Origin: Gnetum montanum
Taxonomy: Eukaryota > Streptophyta > Gnetopsida > Gnetales > Gnetaceae
Assembly (NCBI GenBank): GCA_015680685.1
Contig: MNCI01009417.1
Span: forward strand, 532,061-596,060
Direction of reading: 5' to 3'
DNA: 64,000 nucleotides
A program made the position numbers and the translations under genes. This document shows positions 1 to 10,772 of this stretch, one piece after another; position 1 is the stretch's first letter, and every line of letters begins with the position of its first letter. Under the pieces are notes generated by a model, which had not been told where the DNA came from, ran no database searches, and saw nothing but the letters and a program-made list of their open reading frames with translations.

Positions 1-1824
1 ATCGGTGACTCATGAGTTTACTAGCTCTAGCAAAAAAACTTTGCGAGCAATTGCAGAAACTCAGTAGTAAAGCAACATACTCAGGAGTAAATCAAAGATG
101 TTGCTGGTGGTCGGGAGTTGGCACTTGCTGAGTGCCCACTTGGCAGATTTTTAATGTTTTTTCTGTGAGTAACCTTGGAGCGTTGCTTGTGGCCCAAACA
201 TAAGTCCTCTCAATAGAACTGCTGTTTTGACAAACACCTTCTGGCTTGGCAATTGGCATAATGCGTTCTTTTGCAAAACCCAGAGGAAGCTACTGATATA
301 GATGAATACAGGGAAAAAAAAACCAATGTAGACATCCTTATCCTATGTGTGCCCGAGATTCGCAATTTCGGATAAATTTTTACCAAACTACTCATGATGG
401 ATTCCGGAGTACGCATGGAAACACATTAACACATTATATTCCCAATTGGTACGTATTTCATAATTTTCTATGAAATTTTGTCTGGATCTATACATATACA
501 TTGAGATGGTTGCCTTACCTTTGCCTTGTCTCGTATGCTTGCCTTGTTCTTGATGTCTGCATTATGCATTAAAATCTTACCTATCTTTTCCTATTCTGAA
601 TCTTACCATAAACTTCATTTCATTGTTAAGTCAGGGAATCAAGATTCATGGCATCAGCATGACACAAATCATAGAAAACAAGGGAGTACGAATGAATAAA
701 CAAACACATGGAAAAATCATGAAAGGGCTACTTTGGTAACCGAAGGCCGAAGGGCCAAGTTTGGGACGGGATGTGCGAGGAAAACATTGCATTTTTGCAT
801 GGTTTGGCCTGTGGGAGCATCAAAGGTTCCGCCATGACTCACATTCGTGCGTGTTTACTGGTCATTGTTGGTTTTTGCTCTTTTTCTCATATCTCTGCAA
901 AAGGGGGTCATCATCATGGGTCATGTCATGGACTTGATGACGGATGGATGCTTGTTCAACTTTTTTAAAAATCTGTTTGCTTATGAGCCAACGAAGCACA
1001 GCAGCACATGGCCAAGAGCCATATGCAAGCTCATGGTGCTCTGTTTTTACTTTCCCCTTCATCATGAACAGTGCCAATACCTCAGCGTTTGAAAGGTTTT
1101 CAATCATTGTAGGTGAGGTGAGTTATGGGCTGTGCCTAGTTTAGTTAAGTTGTGTCTTCTTAAAATGTGGTTGTCTTCAACACGGCCTTATGGTGCTACT
1201 CACAAGTCATTGTTAAACAAAAGTATTAGTAGATGCGATTTGTTATAAATTTGGCTGAGGCTTGAGGCTTAATTTCATTCTTGGAAAGATTGGATGACTA
1301 ACAAAAGAGTTTCATTTTATTGCTATCATTTTGGTTGTTGCAGAAATTATATGTTTGGCTGGATTATGGCTCGAGTAAGGAAATGGACTCAATGCCTAAT
1401 ATACTTTTGCAAATCTTCTTGCTTCAGTTTAATGGTGATATTGCAATCTTCTGTGCAATTTGTAAGCATTAACAATATTTTGGATTTACATTGTACTTGT
1501 TCTATATTATACAATGCTTTTTTATGATACATGAGATTTAATTTTCTAAAAGAAACTAATCTACTTAAATTTTCTCGTCATCGAACCCATCCCCACTTTT
1601 TCTTGAGACACCCATACCCAAACATGTTTAGAATCATGAATCCGCAATCCCTCTTTCACAAATCAGATTCTTTTGATGCATAGCCCTCATCAAACGTTCT
1701 GCCCATGTGTTTCTTTTTGGGCCTTGCCAACAAAAAAGGTACTACCGGCACAAATTGGACATGTTTTTGTTGTGTTCAGGTGCTCGCCCGGAGTCAAAAC
1801 AGCACGAGAGACAGCAGGATGCAG
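1..1824. other. Intergenic DNA upstream of the ERF gene
   Basis: No reading frame here looks like a protein; the short ORFs at 771-1144 and 1294-1527 overlap on both strands and show no domain. The one structured part is a diverged repeat at about 119-313 that recurs at 25753-26047. The rest is AT-rich and featureless by eye. Confidence 0.6.
119..313 (+). repeat. Dispersed repeat, copy 1
   Basis: Shares ordered blocks with 25753-26047 in the same orientation: a GAGTGCCCACTT-like block, then GGCCCAAACATA, then CTTCTGGCTT, then AACCCAGAGGAAGC. Spacing between blocks differs by tens of bases. The family is not recognised. It could be a retroelement fragment or a duplicated low-copy segment. Confidence 0.55.
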
Positions 1825-1902
1825 CCACGTCCCACACACGTAATTTACATAGAAATCGCTAAAAAACAACGAGAGACCATCTACTGTTCCTCCTCTATAT
1901 AG
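1825..1902 (+). promoter_or_regulatory. Putative core promoter of the ERF gene
   Basis: A TATATAG box at 1896-1902 lies 57 bases upstream of the ATG at 1959, so transcription would start near 1930 and leave a short leader. Two ACGT cores (1827-1830 and 1838-1841, in the contexts CCACGTCC and ACACGTAA) sit about 60-70 bases above the TATA box. ACGT cores bind bZIP factors in stress-responsive plant promoters. Any role here is inference from position only. Confidence 0.45.
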
Positions 1903-1958
1903 TCTTAGATGCATTCCATGCAGCAACACTAAGTTGTAACTAAAAAGAAGGCAAAAGC

Positions 1959-2549
1959 ATGTCTACGCAACAGCAACAAGTGAATAATGAGCAACAGAAG
2001 CAGCAGAGCCGCAACAGCAGAAAGGCTCGTTCACAGAAGCAGCAGAGCCGCAACAGCAGAAAGGCGCGCAGAACGAGCCAGTGCGTGTCTACCCAACAGC
2101 AACAAGTGAATAATGAGCAGCAGCAGCGGAGTCGCAACAGTAGAAAGGCGCGTAGAACCGGCCAGCCCATATACAGAGGCGTGAGAATGAGAAAATGGGG
2201 GACATGGGTGTCGGAGATCCGAATTCCTGATAAACGAGGCAGAATTTGGCTGGGCTCCTATGACTCCGCTTTTAAGGCCGCNGGCTGTAACGTGGGGTCC
2301 AAGACACAGCCAGAGCCAGAGCCTGCGGCAGCCACTGAGGGAGAGAAAATCTTTGTCAATGACGTGGCAGCCACGTTATCAGAAAGATGCTCCATCAGCA
2401 TCGGCAGCGATGGCGACAACAGCTTGGGATTTGAGGCAAATATGGGTGGCAATGATCAGATGGCAGCTCTGGATTTGGATTTGGGTGTTCTGGACAGCCT
2501 TGCTCAGTTTCTGGCTGCACATTCCCACACTCCTTGGTGGCTTGGGTGA
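1959..2549 (+). CDS. AP2/ERF transcription factor with truncated AP2 domain
   Basis: A 196-residue intronless reading frame with a nuclear DNA-binding AP2/ERF domain starting at residue 72: [16 protein letters not shown], then RIWLGSY. The closest family pattern I recall is the DREB-like A-5/group II ERFs (related to ERF012-ERF014), which share the WVSEIR..RIWLGSY series. The domain stops at about residue 107 and lacks the C-terminal helix (the AARAYDAA part) normally making up a domain of about 58 residues. The break falls on an N at 2281 (residue 108), so an assembly deletion is as likely as a real truncation. Residues 1-69 are Q/N/R-rich and contain an internal duplication of the [18 protein letters not shown] block. 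The C-terminus has an acidic-hydrophobic [11 protein letters not shown] stretch that could be an activation motif. The start is the first ATG after a good TATA box. Confidence 0.68.
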   Translation: MSTQQQQVNNEQQKQQSRNSRKARSQKQQSRNSRKARRTSQCVSTQQQQVNNEQQQRSRNSRKARRTGQPIYRGVRMRKWGTWVSEIRIPDKRGRIWLGSYDSAFKAXGCNVGSKTQPEPEPAAATEGEKIFVNDVAATLSERCSISIGSDGDNSLGFEANMGGNDQMAALDLDLGVLDSLAQFLAAHSHTPWWLG

Positions 2550-2800
2550 TTCCAAGTCACACAAAATTGTAGTGTTTGAAATGTTTGTTCGGTTCAACAT
2601 CATTATCTCATTTCCACTCTTTGAACATCATTATCTCATTTCCACACTCTTTGATGGCTTGAGTGATTCCAAGTCACACAAAATTGTACAATATCTGAAA
2701 TGTTTGTTAGGTTTAACATCATTATCTTATTCCCACATTTCTTGGTGACTTGGGTGATTCCAAGTCACAAAAATTGTACAGTATTTGAAATGTTTGTCAA
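2522..2800 (+). repeat. Three tandem repeats spanning the ERF stop codon and 3' flank
   Basis: Copies begin at about 2522, 2639 and 2730 (117, 91 and about 71 bases). Each runs from a CCACACTCCTTGG-like block through GATTCCAAGTCACA, AAAATTGTA and GAAATGTTTGT. The first copy includes the last codons and stop of the ERF reading frame. A short extra duplication of AACATCATTATCTCATTTCC lies between copies 1 and 2. Confidence 0.8.
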
Positions 2801-5220
2801 AAACAATGCACTTATGTAGATCAAGAGTAACCCAACAAAAAAGAAAGAACTCTACCTAAATAGCATTAAAGCATCAACAAAAAAGTAGCTTATTTATCTA
2901 CTTCTATATCATATCACCTATGATGTAAGATTAGTCAAGCAAAATTGGGCTCTCATTATTTTAGAATTGAAATAGAAAGATGGGTTCTAAAGCAAAATTG
3001 GGCTCCCATTATTTTAGAATTGATATAAGAAGATGGCATTTGAATCCAAGAGAAGAGAGAACCTATCATTAATGTAATCAAAAGGCAATTGAAGATGAGC
3101 ATCACATATTCGTAGGCTTGTTTTTATGCAAAGTTGCCACAATAGTAACTTATAGGTATTAGTTTACTTCAGCTTTTTGAAATAGGATCTAAGAAACTTG
3201 GTAACTTTATTGATGAAGTGTTTGCTGAGTACAACAAAATTGGATCAGCTAACTCAATTCTTTCTAAAGATTTGCCTCTACAAAAAGCTAGATCTTTGTT
3301 TATTTGTAATTTTCAAGTTAAACATGTTCATGTAATTATTTAATTATTTCTGCATTAACATACACAGTCTCCATTTTAAGTTCAAGTGCGTACCGCGAAC
3401 TGCAAGATTTCCTTTTCCGGAATCGAACCAACTTCAAAGCACGCACCTATACACGACTTCGCGAAAGGTTTTGTTTTTGCCTACGAACTTGACCATCATT
3501 AGGTTTCACTTTGCGATGTCATACAAAAATGCGTGGCCTCGTCAATTTTGAACTTATGGTTTTTCTATACTATATTAAATTGAACCAGTTGTTTGAATTT
3601 GTGCGTTTTAGCGATTGAACTTTAACTACTCTAATAGTGCCCGCTCCACGTTACAGCGCTATTTTTTAAAAAAATTATTCTTGTTTTTGCCCAGAGTTAG
3701 CGCTATGTGCTGACCCAATCTTTCGTTTTTTCCAAAGCCAGCGCCTTGCACGGACATAATAATCTGTGCGTGTTGGCTAGTCTTTATTTCGAGGGTGCAA
3801 CTATCTTAACTATTTATAAGATATAAAGTCTCGAGAAAATATAAAAAACATCAGCCCACTTAGCCTCAAAATTCGTAGCCATCTTTTAGTAGTAGAATTT
3901 TTTTAACGTGGTTAGAAATGTAGGTATAGTAGACAATTTCAAGTACCTTTGAGAGTTGACTATGGTATTTCGCTCTTTTTCATTGGGAATATGTGCGATG
4001 CTTTTATGTTTTCAAGCCTTATAAATAGTTTTATGTTAGTACCAACAACATGCTAATTGTCAAGAAATTGCATATAAGAAGAAACTTTATACGTGATTAC
4101 TATTTCATTTACATGGATGATTAGTACCATGCTAGAAATGCAATGGTTATTTTTGCACTTTAATGAAAACATTTTGAGATGACATAGATACCTTTGCTTA
4201 TTGAGTACAATATAAGCAATGGGTCTCAGCGGCATTGTGACTCACTACCGTATGGCCACCCAAAGTTTGTGATGATTCAAATATTTTGTAACTATATTGA
4301 CAAATGTTTGAATTCGTGATCAACCAACACGAACCACTTCAACATGATGCATTGAGACAAGGAGCTTGTAATGATTCAAACACTTTGTAACATTGTTTGC
4401 AATTATGTTTGTGAGTATTTGAATCAACAATATGCATCATGGCTTTTATTATCTCATTTTCTTGCACATGACATATGTTATTCTTTACTAGCAATGGGCA
4501 TTGTGTAGCCACCTTTTCTTCACTCAACTTACATAGGTCAAGGCTTGTTCATGTAATAATTTGGCTTAGACTTTCTTGTTGCATGAAGTTAGAGGTATAC
4601 CTTCATATAGCCATTTAGTGCAAAACGACTATGTTGTAGTACACTAGTGTGACATGTGCATATATATGGATATATAAATATAGCTTTTGGATAGATGTAT
4701 GAATATTTGCATGCCTTCTAACTCATTGGTAAGGTTTAGTATGTTGTTATATGGGTTGTGTACGTGATGACAACTAGCACATGGCTATAAGGTATGTTGA
4801 ATATGTGAATTTGGTGAATGCTAGTACGTGTAGCACTATAGTGGTTGACTTGCAAATGTGTGGGGATATTAGTTTTCAAAGAGACTACTAAAGTAAGTTT
4901 TGGACATTGACAGTAAGTGAAAAGCTTAGAAATTCTAAAATTGATGCTAGGTGACAAAAGAAAGTGCTCTAATTGTTTATACAATATGCAATGTGGAATT
5001 TATTAATGTTCCAAATAATAAATGCCAAAATTTACATTAGTAATGATATGTAATGTTGGTTCACATGCTAATTTACATATATTAAGGAAAATTATACTGA
5101 AGTCAACATTAGTCATTGGTTTTTACATAAGTTTAAAGCAATGAATGAAAAATGACAATAGAAGTGACAATGGACATTAGTTTTGATGTTAAATCAAAGA
5201 TATATAAATGCCTAAGTTAC
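2801..5220. other. AT-rich intergenic DNA
   Basis: No gene recognised. A tandem duplication of about 53-bp period lies at 2937-3042 (AAGCAAAATTGGGCT repeated). A perfect pol III B-box-like string on the minus strand at 3419-3429 hints at a tRNA-derived SINE. Two diverged copies of a segment of about 50 bp occur at 4263-4312 and 4366-4420. Otherwise nothing is seen. Confidence 0.55.
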
Positions 5221-6091
5221 TGATGAGTCATGAATTTGTTGGCTGCGATATCACACCCATGATATCGCGTACACGATATCACGTACACGATATCACAGCC
5301 TAGACACGATATCGCGTATGCAATATCGTGTACATGATATCGTAGCCTGCCTCCTCATCTACAAATATGAGGTAGGCAGATTTAGTAGGGAGTTTTTTGA
5401 AAGTTTTAAGTTTTCAATAGTTTTAGTACATTAGTTTTTCCTCTCAACCCTTTTCTCCCAGTGCATGCCCACAGTGTGATGATTGTAATTGTACGACATC
5501 CTTATTCAAGTGTGACGTACTTGGACACGTACATGACCGACAATAAAGATCGAGGTTACTTCATCATTGCAGCATCCACTTAGCTTAATGATTTAATTGT
5601 TATTTTCATTTATTGCTTTCTTAATTAACATTTCTCTACCCTTATCTCCTAGTAACACGGAATGAGTACGACTGAATCATGAGCATTTAAGTGTGACTAC
5701 TTGGTAACCCAGTAGCATACTTAGGCCATGTGCTTGGTAATCCCAGTGGTAGTCGTGCACGAGGTCCAAGATGTGTACGGATGATTAAGGAACGGATGCT
5801 CATCGCACTTAGGCTAGCTTAGATTCTCTCTCACTCTCTCTCCTAGTTTAGTTGATATTATTTCCCATCATCCCTAGGAGTAGCATTAGTGTAGGAACAT
5901 ATCATACGCCTCACTGTAGACTAAACCATACGTGAAAAAGCTAATACTAGTCCAGGTGGGAAGATAGTGAACTGCGATCTATGAGTAATTGTCTAGATAC
6001 CACAACTAGTCCATCTGTGTAGTTTGACCGAATTGTGCATGAAACGCTCGTATTCATATGGTTGAGTGTAGGGGTACCTCGCCACTCATTA
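5221..6091 (+). repeat. Solo LTR of family A, intact target duplication
   Basis: An 871-bp LTR in + orientation, beginning TGATGAGTCATG and ending ACTCATTA (the final CA has become TA). It is flanked by a perfect 5-bp duplication, GTTAC at 5216-5220 and 6092-6096. Its U3 holds a cluster of GATATC palindromes at about 5246-5342, followed by a decayed TATA-like CTACAAATATGAG. The terminal segment matches the reverse complement of the other A LTRs (GGGGTACCTCGCCACTCAT). No internal region is attached, so it is a solo LTR left by LTR-LTR recombination. Confidence 0.88.
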
Positions 6092-8248
6092 GTTACGATG
6101 TTAATGAATTATACAATCATCATAGAGCACTTTGTTTATTTTATCTCAATTGAAGATAGGTTTAATGGAAATGGATATGCTTCAGTACATCTATATAAGA
6201 CTACAAAGGATGTATAGGACAAAATGCATCCAAGGGTGTAGCATAGGTGGTTAGGAAACTCATCTCTTTGTTAAGAAGTTGTGGGTGTGATAGGAGTGGA
6301 ATAGCCTTCAAGTGGGACCTTTTTATTTAGTGGGTTGCATTTGCTCTATTTTGTGGGCAAGTTGTCTTACCATCCTTGACTTTCCTTGAAATTTTTTTTA
6401 AATGTGCTAACTTAATCAATTCATATAATATATACAAGTCATGAAACTTGTTACTTAAGGTATGTAAATGAAGTGACCATTGTTGTACAAAATTTATAGA
6501 TATGTAATTAGCATGTTGCAAAGGTATTTTAATGATAGGAGAGAATTGTACAATAATTGAAGGATTCTCTACCAATAGACTCACAATGTCATTAACATTA
6601 TCTACTACGTTTTCCTTCATGGAGTAAGACTACCATCATAACTTGGCTTCCCTGTATTCAACACCACTTAAAATGAAATTGCATTGCTAGTAATATGAGG
6701 CCAATCCTTTAATAGCTTCATTGAAAGTTCCCTTATCATTGTGTTCATAGCTACCTAGCTTGATGTCCCTATAATGGTAGTTAGAAGCTCAATGAGTTCA
6801 TGGTTGATTTGTAATGCCCCACATCTGTACCTATGACCTTAGTACTCTATTAAATACTTAGACATATATATATATATTTGTAGATGTGACTAATACTTCT
6901 AAGTAATATGAAGACCTTTGTTTGGGTGACATAGGAAAGATTACTATTTATTTATAATTTTTATAATTTTTAATTTTTTAAAAATGTATTTTATTAATGA
7001 ATGAGCATTGCAAAGTCTAGCACTATTTTAGAGTAATATTAGAAAATTTACATGATGTGGATTCATGGTTTATTTTGACGTTTAGTTAGAATTTTTAAAT
7101 TATGAAATATTAATTAATTAAAATATGTCAAAATTCAAAGTTGATAGATTGCGTTTAAATTTGGTAGACTAACTTGGCTTTACACCTAATGTATAGATCT
7201 ATAATTAGTTTTTCAATTTGAGATTTTCATATTAAATGATTAAAAAAGTACCTAGTGTGATCATATTTTTCTTGATTTAATCAAAATATTAATTTCTAGC
7301 ATAGTAGCTACAACATATTTGTGCTCATCAGAACCAACTTAACATGTGTAAAATATTAGATGGATAAAAAGTTTAGTATCAATGATTTTTACTAGATAAA
7401 TTATAGGAAATGTGGAAAATACACAAAAGGCAAAAATAAGTTAGAAACTCTCATAACATATAAATTTAAAAGTGATTTAAAAGAAGACAAAATGGTGGGA
7501 CCATGGCAAAAGTCAATATGGGATGGTGATGTAAGCTTTATGACATGCTTATGATAACATCTATTTTACTTATATGAAAACTATCCACTTCATATTAATG
7601 GTTGAAAAAAAAACAAAGGACTCATTTAATAGGGGCCATGTGACTCTCTTGAGTATTGTCAATTTCACATGTCTACTCCTTCATGAGAGCTTGCTTGTCC
7701 AAGTCAAATATCAATGATGCCATCACTAAAAAAGATTTTGTAAGAATGGATTTTCTATTCTTTGCCCACTCTGTAAACTCTTAAGCACAAGTCCTTACCC
7801 AAGCCCTAGGGTCTCCTCCATCCTATAAATAGAGGGGGTGTTTATTCTTGTTTTTACTTTTGGCCTAGGATGGGGAGATTATGCTAGTTGGAGGGGTGAG
7901 GAGCTTGTTCTTGTGGGCGTTTGGAGGTGGATTTTGCTATTTCTATTGGAGGCTTGTTGGGACTCATGTTTGGTGATTGTTTGGTTTTTATAAGGTACTA
8001 TTTTCTCTAATTTTGGAAGGGAATTTTGGTAGCACCTTGGAGCTACAATTTAAACTTGATTTCTTAAGGCCATTGACTAGGAAACAACCCAACTTTTAGG
8101 TGTCTTCTCCCTTCAAAAATTGGTCAAGTTCAACTTTAAAGATGTATATTTTAAATCCTTGTTCTACAAATCTTTTTGGTAGGTGTTTAAAGGTGTATTG
8201 GCTTGGACAAGTGAGGATTATTCCATGAGGGCATGTGGAATTTCTTGT
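6092..8248. other. AT-rich intergenic DNA with a TATA-like module
   Basis: No protein recognised; a 97-residue open frame on the minus strand at 6327-6620 has no domain I know. At 7824-7832 there is TATAAATAG after a CT-rich segment. Together with a TGTAATGCCCCAC start at 6810 this could be a degraded LTR of another gypsy family, but I could not find matching ends or a target duplication. Confidence 0.45.
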
Positions 8249-9177
8249 TGATGAGTGGCAAGGTACCCCTACACTCAACCATACAAATACGAGCATAGCA
8301 CGTGCGATCCGGTCGAACTCCACAGACTAAATGCCTACATGCTTCATGGAACACTTAAGGTTAATCANGTAGAGTTAGTAATTAGTTTCTCAACCCTTCA
8401 CCTTAATAGCATAGNTACCAAATGCTAATCATTGCTGGGATCACCACGTGTAATGCACGTGCTCGAAGTGGTCGTACTAAGGCACTTAACTAGGAGGAAA
8501 GGGTTGAGAGAACCTAATCTAGCCTAAGTGCGATGAGCAGCTAATTCCTTGATTATCTGTACACATCCTTAAATGCTCGTAATCAAGTCATACTCATTCC
8601 GCGTTTCTAGCCTAAGTGTGATGAGCAACCGATTCCTTGATTATCCGTACACATCCTTAAATGCTCATAATCAAGTCGTACTCATTTCGTGTTACTACGA
8701 TGAGCATCCGTTCCTTGATTATTCATACACATCCTTAGATGCTCGTAATCAAGTCGTACTCATTCCGCATTACTAAGAGGGAAAGCAATAAATAACATCA
8801 AATAAAATCCTATTCCATGCATTGCAAGGTTTATCCAGGAAGTTCGTCTTTATTGTCGTACACAACTTATGTTCAGGTACAATGTTGCTCAAATAAAGAT
8901 CCGTTCACTTTAGGACTCCTACTGTGAGCACATGGAAAATATTCTATCTCTGGAGTGATCAATCTGCTAGAGTTTCCCTACTTCTAGCTTATGATTAGGA
9001 AACAAGGGAGAGCTGTCTCTAATTTATAGATATTTCAACGCACTGCGATATCGCGGGGGAAGATGCGATATCGTGAGGGATGCAATATTGTGATGACCAT
9101 GATATTGCGTATACGATATTGCGGCCTATGCGAATCATGTACACGATATCGCGGCCTATGCGAATCGCGTCTCATCA
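8249..9177 (-). repeat. Solo LTR of family A, minus orientation, intact target duplication
   Basis: A 929-bp LTR reading TGATGAGTGGCAAGGTACCC on the + strand at one end and CTCATCA at the other, flanked by a perfect CTTGT duplication (8244-8248 and 9178-9182). Read on the minus strand it starts with a GATATC-rich U3 (about 9050-9160) followed by TATAAATTAG (about 9021-9035). It contains two isolated Ns (8368 and 8415) and an internal triplication (8532-8780). Confidence 0.88.
8532..8780. repeat. Internal triplication within the solo LTR
   Basis: Three copies start at 8532, 8620 and 8699, each reading GATGAGC..TTCCTTGATTAT, then ACACATCCTTA, then AATCAAGTCRTACTCATT. Periods are 88 and 79 bp. 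Other A LTRs in the window carry this segment once, so the amplification is private to this copy. An apparent 67-residue ORF here is only this repeat read as codons. Confidence 0.85.
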
Positions 9178-9182
9178 CTTGT

Positions 9183-10019
9183 CAGTTGTGAGTCATGCAT
9201 AGAGTCTCTCGTGTGCCTTGGATTTGATTTTGGTATGCATGTTTTAGGCTTATGAGCTAGCATTTTCTTGTATCATGTGCACTTCGTTTCATGTTCTTGT
9301 AATCATTTTTATAAAAGAAATGGCCCCCATCATTCTATCCAAGGTTGGTGATCTCCTGTGTGGGCTATAAGGCCTTAGTTCTTAGAGGTGCTTAATGGTG
9401 TTAGCTCCCATTATTTTATCCAACCCTAATGTTCTTCTTGTGTGGGCTATAAGATGTTATAGTGTTGGAAAGACTTGGTGTAGCACAATTGGATGGTCAA
9501 AGGGTTTGTTGAGTACTCATTTTAAAATTGAAAAATAATATATGCATATTGAGGATTTTTGGTGTCTTTTGTTAAGTGCACATGTTTTGTTTTGTTGGTC
9601 ATTTTTGGGTCAATTTTTTAGGGTTTTTAAAAGAGTTGTAATGTATTGATTGGTTGTTAGATGGTCCTTTGTCCAAGCCTACATTTCTCTCAATGTGAAA
9701 GCATGAGAGGCTAGAAAATTTATGAATGAAGATGTCAAACTTTGGAACTATGTTTATCCATTAAGGTGTTCACACTTAGTACATGTCAAATTTTATTGCT
9801 TTCTTCTTTCCATTTAGCATAAGAGCACATGTAATTTTATTACTTGTTTGCTTCCAAAAGTTAGATTTCTATTTTCTTTTTGAAAAAAAAATAAAGGCTA
9901 TTCATAGTAGAGAGACTATTACCCTTTTTTATTTAGTTGTTTATTGTACATTGTTTTTTGATTTCATAGTGAACGGTAATAATGATAATGATAATAGTCA
10001 CATATAGAATCAAGTCATA
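9183..10019. other. Intergenic DNA
   Basis: No gene seen. An imperfect direct duplication of about 48 bp lies at 9327-9375 and 9408-9455; both copies end in TGTGTGGGCTATAAG. The short ORF at 9783-10007 shows no domain and is low complexity at its end. Confidence 0.5.
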
Positions 10020-10772
10020 GGAGTAATAGAGTTTCTGCAGTTTTTCCATTTGAGAGTTAGAATATTTCTATGAGTGCTTGCAATAGGAGTCCGAAAGTGT
10101 ATGGATCTTTATTTGAGCACTATTGTACTTGAAGCACATTAATGTGAAGGACAATAAAGATGAGCCTTTTGATCAAACCATGGAGCACTTAGAACAAACT
10201 AATGATTTATTTATGCATTTATTGTTTTCATTAATTATGCAATTAATTAAGCTAAATTAGACTTCAAGCAAGTAGTTAATTAATTATACTAAATAGATTA
10301 AACATATAAGTATGACTGCTTTGCGCATAAACATGTATTCACTTGGTAATCTTAGTAGCATTATTGCTTAGTGCGCCTAGTAGCATAGCGCTTGGTAATC
10401 CTAGTAGTGAGTACGTAGGTTTCAAACATGTACGGAAACTGGGACTGAATGCTTATGTTAGGACTATTGCGAGATTAGTTAAGTAGTTAAATTAAATTAG
10501 TTATTAAATTACTTCATCTCTCTACTTTAAGCACCAAGGAACATAAAACATAAAATAATAAAAATCATATGCCTTAATTACACTTAACCATACCTTTGTA
10601 CATCACAAGTGGAACTGGAAAGACAACGAATGAATGACTATTAAGGTAAGGTTCACTTCCTAGAAGACTAGTAGTATGCTGGAACACATAAAGTTTGTAG
10701 AATTTGACAAGATCGCACGAATGCTTTGTGATTCATATGGTTGGGCATAGGGGTGCCCTTCATTGCTCATTA
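10020..10772 (+). repeat. Truncated family A LTR
   Basis: Matches the reverse complement of the LTR at 8249-9177 from the segment GGATCTTTATTTGAGCA through to the terminal ATGGTTGGGCATAGGGGTG and GCTCATTA. The U3 part with GATATC palindromes and TATA box is missing, so it is 5'-truncated or too diverged to see. No target duplication was found. Confidence 0.7.

Noticed and set aside
771-1144. Cluster of overlapping ORFs near the left end
   Set aside because: Several frames on both strands, no domain, no promoter pattern; likely chance in moderately GC-balanced DNA.
6810-8060. Possible LTR of another family (TGTAATGCCCC start, TATAAATAG)
   Set aside because: No terminal CA boundary, target duplication, PBS or partner could be found.
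8573-8776. 67-residue ORF with repeated peptide
   Set aside because: Exactly the LTR triplication in one frame; noncoding in sibling LTRs.
8249-9177. GATATC clusters considered as a CRISPR-like or satellite array
   Set aside because: They occur at the same place in every family A LTR, directly before TATA, so they are LTR U3 components.
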